Assembly (NCBI RefSeq): GCF_018687455.1
Contig: NZ_CP061291.1
Span: 992,001-1,056,000 of the forward strand
Origin: Polynucleobacter sp. TSB-Sco08W16
GTDB taxonomy: Bacteria; Pseudomonadota; Gammaproteobacteria; Burkholderiales; Burkholderiaceae
Direction of reading: 5' to 3'
DNA: 64,000 bases
Shown piece after piece: positions 7,714 through 15,309 of the stretch; position 1 is the stretch's first letter, and every line of letters begins with the position of its first letter. Position numbers and translations under genes: made by a program. The notes below the pieces were generated by a model, which ran no database searches, was not told where the DNA came from, and saw nothing but the letters and a program-made list of their open reading frames with translations.

Positions 7714-8868
7714 ATGAATCAACCCATCTTCACGAACAGTAAATACGCGATCGTCGGTGCCGGCCTAATGGGTCGTCTCCTAGCGGTAGCACTTGCTCAG
7801 CGTGGGGCTCAGGTTGATTTATTTGATAAAGGCGATTCTGCTGCAAGCGGCGCTGCTGCACGTATCGCTGCCGCTATGCTTGCGCCTCTGGCAGAGTCTG
7901 CGATCACCGAAGACTCTGTAGTGCGAATGGGCATCCATAGTTTGCCTCGTTGGAAAGATTTAATTAGCGCACTATCCAAGCCTGTTTTTTTTCAGCAAGA
8001 TGGCACTCTCATTTTGTGGCATAGACAAGATGCAAGCGAGGCTGAACGCTTTTCCAATCACTTGGAAAAGAATTGTCGCCATAACCCTCAGCTAACTGCC
8101 CCAATAAAACTGAACGCTTCTGATTTAGCACAAATTGAACCAGGAGTTGCCGATCGCTTCATGCAGGCTTTGTATTTACCAAATGAAGGTCAGCTCGATA
8201 ATCGTCAGCTACTCGATGCACTTCTCCATGAGTTAATTACCCTAAAAGTGAATTGCCATTGGAATACTGCAGCAGAGCCAGAACAACTGCGCAAGAATGG
8301 CCCTTATCAGAGCGTGATTGATTGCCGGGGTCATGGTGCGAAGGAGGCTTGGTTGTCTACTTCCAATAAGCTACGGGGAGTGCGCGGCGAGGTTGTGCGT
8401 TTATATGCTCCAGAAGTGAAGCTCCGTAGACCTACTCGCTTAATTCATCCTCGTTATCCGATCTACATTGCCCCCAAGGAGAACGACATCTATGTCGTGG
8501 GTGCAACTGAAATCGAGTCAGATGATCTTTCGGAGATGAGTCTGCGCTCTGCAATGGAATTGCTCAGTGCCGTCTATACCGTACACAGCGGATTTGCAGA
8601 AGCCCGCATTTTGGAGATGGCAACCCAGTGCCGCCCTACTCTCAAAAATAATCTACCTGAAATACGCATCCAAAAAGATAAAGGTTTATCGGATTTGATT
8701 ATGGTCAACGGTCTATATCGCCATGGTTTTATGATTTCACCAGCGATTCTGGATTCCTCCCTAGAGGTTTTAGAGTTTGGCCAAAGCAATACCGCCTTGG
8801 AATTAGGGCTAAGCATCACTAGCAATCTTGGAACCACCAACAATCACGAGGCAAGTCTATGCGCGTAA
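7714..8868 (+). CDS. thiO: Glycine oxidase ThiO (FAD-dependent)
   Basis: Oxidises glycine to the iminoglycine used by ThiG for the thiazole ring, the oxygen-dependent alternative to ThiH. The 384-residue protein of the DAO family opens with the Rossmann motif GAGLMG (residues 15-20) and an acidic residue after the second strand (LFDKGD). The C-terminal NGLYRHGFMISPA is the FAD/substrate-binding end of the family. It lies 9 bp after thiC and overlaps thiS by 10 bp, so it is in the same transcript. No thiH is present, consistent with an aerobic lifestyle. Confidence 0.92.
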   Translation: MNQPIFTNSKYAIVGAGLMGRLLAVALAQRGAQVDLFDKGDSAASGAAARIAAAMLAPLAESAITEDSVVRMGIHSLPRWKDLISALSKPVFFQQDGTLILWHRQDASEAERFSNHLEKNCRHNPQLTAPIKLNASDLAQIEPGVADRFMQALYLPNEGQLDNRQLLDALLHELITLKVNCHWNTAAEPEQLRKNGPYQSVIDCRGHGAKEAWLSTSNKLRGVRGEVVRLYAPEVKLRRPTRLIHPRYPIYIAPKENDIYVVGATEIESDDLSEMSLRSAMELLSAVYTVHSGFAEARILEMATQCRPTLKNNLPEIRIQKDKGLSDLIMVNGLYRHGFMISPAILDSSLEVLEFGQSNTALELGLSITSNLGTTNNHEASLCA

Positions 8869-9056
8869 TTGTTAATCAGGTTGAATATGAACTGCCAAAT
8901 CAAAGCATGATTTCAGATGCGCTTTCTTTGATCAATGCCAAGCCGCCTTTTGCTGTAGCTGTTAATTTGAACTTTGTACCCAAAACTCAATACGAACAAT
9001 TTACATTAAATGAGAATGATCAAATTGAAGTGATAGCCCCAGTAACCGGCGGCTGA
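8859..9056 (+). CDS. thiS: Sulfur carrier protein ThiS
   Basis: 65-residue ubiquitin-like carrier that delivers sulfur as a C-terminal thiocarboxylate to ThiG. It ends in the obligatory Gly-Gly (APVTGG). The beta-grasp pattern is visible from RVIVNQVEYELP through FAVAVNLNFVP to DQIEVIAPVTGG. The start lies inside the end of thiO (10-bp overlap). The adenylating partner ThiF is not in this window. Confidence 0.95.
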   Translation: MRVIVNQVEYELPNQSMISDALSLINAKPPFAVAVNLNFVPKTQYEQFTLNENDQIEVIAPVTGG

Positions 9057-9058
9057 TT

Positions 9059-9892
9059 TTGACTAATTTACTTATGACTGCACCGTTACCAAACAATCTC
9101 AATAGCGCAGATGCACTATTTCTCTATGGCGAGAGCTTTGCTAGTCGTTTGCTATTAGGAACCTCTCGCTATCCATCACCGCAAGTATTGGAAAATGCTG
9201 TTAATGCATCTAACCCAGCGATGATCACGGTCAGCTTGCGTCGCCAGGGATCTAGTACAACTGAGGCACACAGTGGCTTCTGGGATCTCCTGAAGAAGAT
9301 GGCAGTGCCTGTGTTGCCAAACACTGCTGGTTGCCACAGCCCTCAAGAAGTGATTACTACAGCACAGATGGCACGTGAAGTCTTTGAGAGTGACTGGATT
9401 AAGTTGGAACTGATTGGCGATGATTACACTTTACAGCCCGACACTTTGCGTCTAGTCCAAACGGCAGAGTCCTTGATTAAAGAAGGTTTTAAAGTACTGC
9501 CGTATTGCACGGAAGATTTAATCTTGTGCCAACGTTTAGTAGATGTTGGCTGCCAGGCAATCATGCCATGGGCTGCTCCAATTGGCACTGGCCAAGGTCC
9601 CCTCAACCCATATGCCATGAAGTTGTTGCGAGACCGCATCAAGGTGCCCATGATTGTGGATGCCGGGCTTGGCTTACCCTCCCATGCCTGCACTGTGATG
9701 GAATGGGGTTTTGATGCTGTACTACTCAATACCGCCGTCGCCCTCTCGAATGATCCAGTTGCTATGGCTAACTCTTTTGCTATGGCAGTCGATGCTGGTC
9801 GTACCGCCTACTTATCTGGAGCCATGAAACCCCAAGAATCTGCGCAAGCGAGCACACCCCTTGTGGGCACTCCTTTTTGGCATCAAGCCTAA
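9059..9892 (+). CDS. thiG: Thiazole synthase ThiG
   Basis: TIM-barrel enzyme that builds thiazole phosphate from deoxyxylulose phosphate, iminoglycine and ThiS-thiocarboxylate. Lys115 in WIKLELIGD is the expected Schiff-base lysine. Phosphate-binding and barrel motifs PWAAPIGTGQGPLN and VDAGLGLPSHACTVMEWGFD are intact. The start is uncertain: a TTG at 9059 lies just after the thiS stop, and an in-frame ATG at 9074 would remove five residues. Neither has a strong ribosome site, and coupling to thiS may suffice. Confidence 0.95.
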   Translation: MTNLLMTAPLPNNLNSADALFLYGESFASRLLLGTSRYPSPQVLENAVNASNPAMITVSLRRQGSSTTEAHSGFWDLLKKMAVPVLPNTAGCHSPQEVITTAQMAREVFESDWIKLELIGDDYTLQPDTLRLVQTAESLIKEGFKVLPYCTEDLILCQRLVDVGCQAIMPWAAPIGTGQGPLNPYAMKLLRDRIKVPMIVDAGLGLPSHACTVMEWGFDAVLLNTAVALSNDPVAMANSFAMAVDAGRTAYLSGAMKPQESAQASTPLVGTPFWHQA

Positions 9893-9923
9893 GTTGTACG
9901 AATGTGTGTTTAGATAGAGCTAT

Positions 9924-10850
9924 ATGAGCCTGATACGTGATCTTGCCGACCAAATTATTGCCGCCCATCGCAATGATGATCTATGTATTGCGATTCCATC
10001 CTTTTCAATCAGCTCACCTCCCCCCCGAATTGATAATGAAGCGGCTGCCGATCATTACGAACTTGCTGGCGCTTTAGCGGCAATCGAGATGGGCTTTATT
10101 GAATCTGATGCCAAGGTTCTAGGCAAAGCGTGGTCTCGCATGACCCTGCATGATGGCGGCTTTAATCCCTTTAAATGGCCAAATAGACCAGAGCAATTCG
10201 ATCTACTGCCGTGGACTCGTAATATGAACCCCAATGCATTTAAGGAGTGCCCTAAACGCCTTGGTTTGTATGGTGTTATGCCGGACGCCGATTGGGTAAA
10301 GCGAATGGTTGAGGCTGAAATTCCGACAGTGCAATTACGCTTTAAGTCTGAAGACCGATACAAAATTCGCAAACAGATAAAAGAGTCTGTAAAGGCGGTC
10401 GAAGGCAGTAAGACTTTGCTTTTTATCAATGACTATTGGGAAGAAGCGATTGATGCAGAGGCTTATGGCGTCCATCTAGGTCAAGAAGATATGGAGACTG
10501 CTAATTTAGAAAAGATTAGGGAAGCAGGCTTACGTCTTGGTTTAAGCACACATGGATATGCAGAGCTTGCTTATGCCGATCGTTTTTGCCCTAGCTATAT
10601 TGCGATGGGCGCAGTCTTTCCCACTAACCTCAAAAAAATGCCTACCGCACCTCAGGGCCTAGGACGACTTTATCAATATGCGAAATTGATGAGCCACTAC
10701 CCTCTGGTTGCTATCGGTGGGATTGATCAAGATAGCATTCATGCGGTAGCCAAAAGTGGTGTTGGTTCGATTGCGGTAGTACGGGCAATTACACAAGCCA
10801 AGGACCCAAAGCTAGCAGTAAGGCACTTACAAGATTTAATGCAGGCTTAG
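9924..10850 (+). CDS. thiE: Thiamine-phosphate synthase ThiE with N-terminal extension
   Basis: Couples HMP-diphosphate with thiazole phosphate to give thiamine phosphate. Residues from about 100 to 308 are the ThiE barrel: TVQLRFK, FINDYWEEAI, YGVHLGQED, GLSTHGYAEL, MGAVFPTNLKK and VAIGGID occur in the usual order. At 308 residues it is about 90 longer than a normal ThiE. The extra N-terminus (HYELAGALAAIEMGF, DAKVLGKAWSRM) looks like the C-terminal helices of a ThiD/HMP-kinase fold, suggesting a remnant of a ThiD-ThiE fusion. A full thiD exists separately nearby, so the extension need not be catalytic. Last gene of the thiC operon. Confidence 0.9.
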   Translation: MSLIRDLADQIIAAHRNDDLCIAIPSFSISSPPPRIDNEAAADHYELAGALAAIEMGFIESDAKVLGKAWSRMTLHDGGFNPFKWPNRPEQFDLLPWTRNMNPNAFKECPKRLGLYGVMPDADWVKRMVEAEIPTVQLRFKSEDRYKIRKQIKESVKAVEGSKTLLFINDYWEEAIDAEAYGVHLGQEDMETANLEKIREAGLRLGLSTHGYAELAYADRFCPSYIAMGAVFPTNLKKMPTAPQGLGRLYQYAKLMSHYPLVAIGGIDQDSIHAVAKSGVGSIAVVRAITQAKDPKLAVRHLQDLMQA

Positions 10851-10933
10851 TCTTTGGGACAATGATCAATTTGCCTGCTGACGGCAAATCATGTCATCTT
10901 TATGGCACGCAGGATTGATAGAAATCTGGCTAA

Positions 10934-11275
10934 CTACTTTCCTTGAAAGCCGTGCAATAACTCAGCAGTATCTTTAAGCCAAGTCAGGCCATGTTTTGTA
11001 GGCAACACAAATTTGCGTCTTGCATCCCTCTTACAGACTTCAGTCTTAATCATCTTCTTTGAGATTAAACCCTTCATAATTGAATGAAGGGTAGCTTGCG
11101 AGGCAATTTCATTGAGCAAAATGAGATCTAGCACTGCAAATTCGACTTTATCAAGGTAAGCACCAAATACCGCCTCGAGAACTAACAGCTCCTTGCAATC
11201 ATTGATCTTATAGCGCTTGTTTACTCGTTGAGCCGACTTAGAAAAATGGATGTAATTAGAAAGGATTTGGGACAT
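10934..11275 (-). CDS. MarR-like winged-helix DNA-binding protein
   Basis: 113 residues, small and basic. The segment LLNEIASQATLHSIMKGLISKKMIKTEV followed by RDARRKFVLPTKHGLTWL has the pattern of a winged-helix (recognition helix, then the wing with an Asp-Arg motif, then 'T-x-x-G' helix) as in MarR proteins. The N-terminal HFSKSAQRVNKRY could be the dimer helix. No ligand site can be seen. It lies between thiE and thiD, pointing the same way as thiD. Whether it regulates thiamine genes is unknown. Confidence 0.65.
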   Translation of the reverse strand: MSQILSNYIHFSKSAQRVNKRYKINDCKELLVLEAVFGAYLDKVEFAVLDLILLNEIASQATLHSIMKGLISKKMIKTEVCKRDARRKFVLPTKHGLTWLKDTAELLHGFQGK

Positions 11276-11337
11276 CCTCTAATCCTATTCTCCTTACGGC
11301 TATTAGACGAGTAATATCGAAAGTAACTTTTATATCT

Positions 11338-11353
11338 AATTTTTATAAAAATT
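11338..11353. promoter_or_regulatory. 16-bp perfect AT palindrome upstream of the MarR-like gene
   Basis: AATTTTTATAAAAATT is its own reverse complement. It is centred about 70 bp upstream of the MarR-like start, in the 100-bp gap after thiD. MarR proteins often bind AT-rich palindromes of this length, so an autoregulatory operator is possible. Such palindromes also arise by chance in AT-rich gaps. Confidence 0.35.
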
Positions 11354-11375
11354 GATAAAAGTGTTGCGGATAGGT

Positions 11376-12257
11376 TTAAATATCCTCTTCCTTTGTTAAG
11401 GCAGTCGGGTAAAAGTCATGCATATGCCATAGAGGTCCAGGGCCCTCACCAATACTCAAGAACCGTCCAGCCTCAAGCCCAGCCTCAACATAAGCGATCG
11501 CCTTAGCAACAGCATGCGATAAATCGTGGCCACCTGCTAGATAGACGGCAATTGCTGAGGCGAGTGAACAGCCTGTGCCATGAGTATTGATAGTTTTAAC
11601 GCGATAGTGTTTGAATTCTTTTGTTTGGACAACTTCTAGGCCATCTTCAAGCGTGCGCCACATGAGGTAGTCGGTAATTTGGGTATGCGTGGAATCTAAA
11701 TGGCCGCCTTTAATCAGTACAGCCTGAGGACCCATATCAAGCAATTCTTGTGCTGCCAGTTTGAAATCGTTTGGGCCTGCAATATCTCGACCAAGCAATA
11801 AAGATGCCTCGTCCATATTTGGCGTGATGAGTGTTGCTATTGGAAATAGCTCTGTGATCATAGCTTGTGCAGTGTCGTCGCCACCCAAACTTGCGCCAGA
11901 AGTCGCGCGTAGCACTGGATCCAAAACTATTCTCTGCACGCCGTGCTTACGCAATGATTTAGCGACAACGCGAACTATTTCTGGACTCGCTAACATGCCA
12001 ATCTTGACGATATCCGCGCCAATATCCAACAAAACGGCATCAATTTGAGCCTCAACCACATCAAGATCAATATCTTGAATGCGTGTGACGCCCAAGGTAT
12101 TTTGGGCGGTGATTGCCGTAATCACAGACATGCCATAAGCCCCAAGGGCTGTGATCACCTTGAGATCAGCCTGAAGCCCAGCCCCACCTCCACTATCCGA
12201 GCCAGCAATAGTCAGTACTTTGGGGATCTGCACAGAAGTGGGAAGGAGTGATTGCAT
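11376..12257 (-). CDS. thiD: Hydroxymethylpyrimidine/phosphomethylpyrimidine kinase ThiD
   Basis: Phosphorylates HMP and HMP-phosphate to the diphosphate used by ThiE. The 293-residue ribokinase-like protein opens with TIAGSDSGGGAGLQADLK near residues 16-32 and ends with the anion-hole motif NTHGTGCSLASAIA. All family landmarks are intact (LDPVLRATSG, ITPNMDEASLL). It is on the opposite strand to the riboswitch operon and has no visible thi-box of its own. Its start codon is only 21 bp from the tRNA-Asn gene, so both promoters share that gap. Confidence 0.95.
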   Translation of the reverse strand: MQSLLPTSVQIPKVLTIAGSDSGGGAGLQADLKVITALGAYGMSVITAITAQNTLGVTRIQDIDLDVVEAQIDAVLLDIGADIVKIGMLASPEIVRVVAKSLRKHGVQRIVLDPVLRATSGASLGGDDTAQAMITELFPIATLITPNMDEASLLLGRDIAGPNDFKLAAQELLDMGPQAVLIKGGHLDSTHTQITDYLMWRTLEDGLEVVQTKEFKHYRVKTINTHGTGCSLASAIAVYLAGGHDLSHAVAKAIAYVEAGLEAGRFLSIGEGPGPLWHMHDFYPTALTKEEDI

Positions 12258-12278
12258 CTTGCTATAATATCGGCTTAT

Positions 12279-12354
12279 TCCTCGATAGCTCAGTCGGTAG
12301 AGCGCCGGACTGTTAATCCGTAGGTCCCTGGTTCGAGCCCAGGTCGAGGAGCCA
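12279..12354 (+). tRNA. tRNA-Asn (anticodon GUU)
   Basis: Perfect seven-pair acceptor TCCTCGA/TCGAGGA, D-arm AGCTCAGTCGGTAGAGC, anticodon stem CCGGA/TCCGT around CTGTTAA (anticodon GTT), T-arm CCTGG-TTCGAGC-CCAGG and encoded GCCA end. A TATAAT hexamer at 12263-12268 is a good -10 box just upstream; no clear -35 box is seen. Confidence 0.96.
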
Positions 12355-12360
12355 AATACG

Positions 12361-12387
12361 AAAAACCACCTTTTTAGGTGGTTTTTT
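12361..12387 (+). terminator. Intrinsic terminator after tRNA-Asn
   Basis: AACCACC pairs with GGTGGTT around TTTTTA and is followed by a run of T. It begins 7 bp after the tRNA end and separates it from trhP. Confidence 0.9.
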
Positions 12388-12451
12388 CATTCCAGCATCC
12401 TAAGTGCCGAACGGCCACCCAGAATATGCCTTGCCACACTAAAATAGGCCT

Positions 12452-13771
12452 ATGAATAAAACTCCTGAACTCCTTGCCCCTGCGGGCAGCCTCCAAATGC
12501 TTGAGACCGCTTTTGATTTTGGAGCGGATGCCATCTATGCAGGTCAACCGCGATATTCCCTACGCGTTCGTAACAATGACTTTGGCAAGATCGAAGTTCT
12601 TAAACAAGGGATTGATACTGCGCATGATTTAGGCAAGAAGTTTTATTTGGTTTCGAACTTGCTGCCTCATGGCGGTAAGACACGAACCTATGTCAAAGAT
12701 ATGAACCCTGTGATTGCATTAAAGCCTGATGCTTTAATCATGTCCGATCCTGGTTTGATCATGATGGCTAGAGAGGCTTGGCCTGATATGCCTATTCATT
12801 TGTCAGTGCAAGCCAATACCGTAAACGGCGCTTCAGCCAAATTTTGGCGCTCGGTAGGTATTAGTCGCGTTATTCTCTCGCGTGAACTTTCTTTTGATGA
12901 AATCGAAGAAGTACGTCAAGACTGTCCGGAGATGGAGCTTGAGGTTTTTGTTCATGGTGCTTTATGTATCGCCTACTCTGGCCGTTGCCTGCTTTCGGGA
13001 TACATGTCTCACCGGGACTCAAACCAAGGCGCCTGTACCAATGCCTGTCGCTGGGATTACAAGGTGAAGCCTGGGCAGCAGAACCAAAGCGGTGATGTGG
13101 TATTACTTCAGGAGGCCAGAAGGCCTGATGAACTAATGCCGATGGAAGAAGATGAACACGGCACATACATCATGAACTCTAAAGACTTGCGTGCTGTAGA
13201 GCATATTGAAAGACTGACCAAAATGGGTGTTGACTCTTTCAAAATTGAGGGTCGCACCAAGTCACCCTACTACGTTTCTCGTACTGTTCAATCCTATCGC
13301 ACTGCAATTAATGATGCGGTGGCTGGTAAACCATTTGATACCAAGTTACTTGGCAATCTTGAGGGCCTAGCCAATCGCGGTTATACCGATGGTTTTTATG
13401 AACGTCATCACGACAAAGAATATCAACTCTATATGAGAGGTCATTCACTCTCTGGCAGAAGTCTTTATGTTGGCGAAACTTTAGATGTAGATCAAGTCAA
13501 TGGGCGCATCAAGGTAGATGTCAAAAACCGTTTTTCAGTGGGCGACAAACTCGAGATCATCGAACCGCAGGGTAATCAAGATATTGTTTTAGATGCGATG
13601 TGGAATATGAGTGGCGAACCTATAACGGTTGCACCAGGCTCCGGACATTTTGTCTGGATCAAGCTAGCCTTGAAGAGCAAGAAAGCTTATATCGCCCGCT
13701 ATACCAAGGAGCCTGCGCCGGTAGAGGCAAACTCTTCATGCTCTAGTGGCGAATCTTGTTGCAACGCCTAA
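12452..13771 (+). CDS. trhP: U32 family tRNA hydroxylation protein TrhP (YegQ-like)
   Basis: 439-residue U32 'peptidase' family protein. The U32 signature EVFVHGALCIAYSGRC with conserved cysteines lies around residues 167-182, and CTNACRWDYK follows. The N-terminus (ELLAPAGSLQMLETAFDFGADA) and the C-terminal beta-barrel extension match YegQ/TrhP, which works in prephenate-dependent 5-hydroxylation of uridine 34 in tRNAs. It ends in a Cys-rich tail (SSCSSGESCCNA). It stands after the tRNA-Asn terminator and ends 24 bp before the next gene. Confidence 0.88.
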   Translation: MNKTPELLAPAGSLQMLETAFDFGADAIYAGQPRYSLRVRNNDFGKIEVLKQGIDTAHDLGKKFYLVSNLLPHGGKTRTYVKDMNPVIALKPDALIMSDPGLIMMAREAWPDMPIHLSVQANTVNGASAKFWRSVGISRVILSRELSFDEIEEVRQDCPEMELEVFVHGALCIAYSGRCLLSGYMSHRDSNQGACTNACRWDYKVKPGQQNQSGDVVLLQEARRPDELMPMEEDEHGTYIMNSKDLRAVEHIERLTKMGVDSFKIEGRTKSPYYVSRTVQSYRTAINDAVAGKPFDTKLLGNLEGLANRGYTDGFYERHHDKEYQLYMRGHSLSGRSLYVGETLDVDQVNGRIKVDVKNRFSVGDKLEIIEPQGNQDIVLDAMWNMSGEPITVAPGSGHFVWIKLALKSKKAYIARYTKEPAPVEANSSCSSGESCCNA

Positions 13772-13795
13772 ACAGCTTCATACAGAAACTAAACT

Positions 13796-14329
13796 ATGTC
13801 CATTAATAGCGGCTCAACCTCAAATCACGGACCGAAGAACTTTGAGGCAAAGGTAATTGAAGAGGCTAAGGCGGCCCTAGTACTGACAATTTACTTTGGA
13901 CTTTGGTTCTGCTCCCTGACTTTTCTGGCTATGGCAATACTCGATGAGCGCCCCATTCCTTTGACGCCATTTGGAATGGCTTTGATTAAAGCAGCACTAT
14001 GCGCGAAATTCATGCTGATTGCCGAGGCTATTTTTCCCATTAAGCTGGATAAAAATCATGGAATTATTAAATCCGTGTTTGTTGAATCACTGCTATACCT
14101 CGCAATTGTGATTGCTTTAAATTATCTTGAAGCTGGAGTCGATGGCTTAATACATGGAAAAGAATTCTTTATCTCCATGACCAGTTTTGGGCAACGTAAC
14201 CCCATACATGTCATCGCCATGTCGATGGTTTACTGGCTCATTGTTTGGCCTTACTTAGTGATTAAAGGAATGCGAATGACTCTTGGTGCACCAACGACTG
14301 CAGTCATTTTATTTGGCACAAAAAAATAA
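13796..14329 (+). CDS. Integral inner-membrane protein of unknown function
   Basis: 177 residues with about four hydrophobic segments: AALVLTIYFGLWFCSLTFLA, ALIKAALCAKFMLIAEAIF, FVESLLYLAIVIALNYLEA and VIAMSMVYWLIVWPYLVI. I do not recognise the family. It sits 2 bp before an exported beta-barrel gene, so the two may act together at the envelope. Between the second and third helices is a short charged loop (PIKLDKNHGI). Confidence 0.8.
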   Translation: MSINSGSTSNHGPKNFEAKVIEEAKAALVLTIYFGLWFCSLTFLAMAILDERPIPLTPFGMALIKAALCAKFMLIAEAIFPIKLDKNHGIIKSVFVESLLYLAIVIALNYLEAGVDGLIHGKEFFISMTSFGQRNPIHVIAMSMVYWLIVWPYLVIKGMRMTLGAPTTAVILFGTKK

Positions 14330-14331
14330 GA

Positions 14332-15252
14332 GTGACAGCAAATGTCATGACAGCTAGGATTCCTAGACTGTTTGCGTCTAAACCAATTTGGCTATATGGG
14401 TTTATAGGCCTCATTTCTATTTTTTCTGGCTCACTCCACGCCCAAGAGATTGAGGCGCGTGCGTACTCGAATGCGCCCATTGGAATGAGCTTTGTCACCG
14501 GTGGAATTGCTCAAGCTAAAAGCGGCTCTTACACCCTCAATACCCAAGCAGTGAGCCTTACTCATGTTATTGATGTCGCCGGTCAATCTGGGCGTCTGAC
14601 TTTAACAATGCCCTATTCAGAACTCTCTGGCACAGGTCATGTTGGTGGTCAAACAATTAATGCATCCGCCGAAGGTCTCTCCGATCCCATGATTAAAGCT
14701 TCCTTTAATTTATATGGGGCACCGGCTCTATCGAATAGCGAATTCAAAAACTATCAACAAGATCTCATTATAGGTGCGAGTATTGCCGCCACCATTCCCT
14801 GGGGTGAGTACAACAGCAATCAAATCGTGAATGTCGGCGGAAATCGCTCTCTAATCCAGCCAGCCATGGGCTTGTCTCAAGCGGCAGGCCCCTGGAGATT
14901 AGAGCTTGCTGGTATGGCTACGATTTATACCAGCAATACAAGCTACATGGGTAGTAATACTCTTTCTCAAAACCCAGTCTACTCTGGTGAAACCCATGTC
15001 ATTTATTACTTCCCTAGTACCGCCTGGATATCAGCCGATGCCACTTATTTCACTGGAGGACAAACCTATGTAAATGGCATACCGGCCAATGGTACTCAAG
15101 AAAATTGGCGCTTTGGAACAACCCTTTCATATCCCATAGACAAGCAGAACTCAATTCGCCTCTCAGGAAGCAAGGGAGTTTATTCCAGAACAGATACAAG
15201 CTACAACGCCGTTGGAATCTCCTGGCAATACCGCTGGGGCGGCAACCCCTAA
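14332..15252 (+). CDS. Exported beta-barrel protein, 'phenol meta-pathway' outer-membrane family
   Basis: 306 residues from a GTG at 14332; an in-frame ATG at 14347 would drop five residues and gives a cleaner signal peptide (KPIWLYGFIGLISIFSGSLHA, cleavage after LHA). The mature part is rich in alternating strands such as GRLTLTMPYSELSG and DLIIGASIAATIPWG, and ends WQYRWGGNP. This is the pattern of the MetA-pathway/SphA-like outer-membrane proteins, whose transport role is mostly inferred. It follows the membrane protein gene by 2 bp. Confidence 0.75.
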   Translation: MTANVMTARIPRLFASKPIWLYGFIGLISIFSGSLHAQEIEARAYSNAPIGMSFVTGGIAQAKSGSYTLNTQAVSLTHVIDVAGQSGRLTLTMPYSELSGTGHVGGQTINASAEGLSDPMIKASFNLYGAPALSNSEFKNYQQDLIIGASIAATIPWGEYNSNQIVNVGGNRSLIQPAMGLSQAAGPWRLELAGMATIYTSNTSYMGSNTLSQNPVYSGETHVIYYFPSTAWISADATYFTGGQTYVNGIPANGTQENWRFGTTLSYPIDKQNSIRLSGSKGVYSRTDTSYNAVGISWQYRWGGNP

Positions 15253-15309
15253 GTCATATAGCTACAATGATTGCAACAGCCTATTAATAAACATAACGTA
15301 GAGACAAAC

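Noticed and set aside
10869..10889. ATTTGCC / GGCAAAT hairpin after thiE as a terminator
   Set aside because: Seven-base arms but no T-run on either strand; too weak to list as a terminator.
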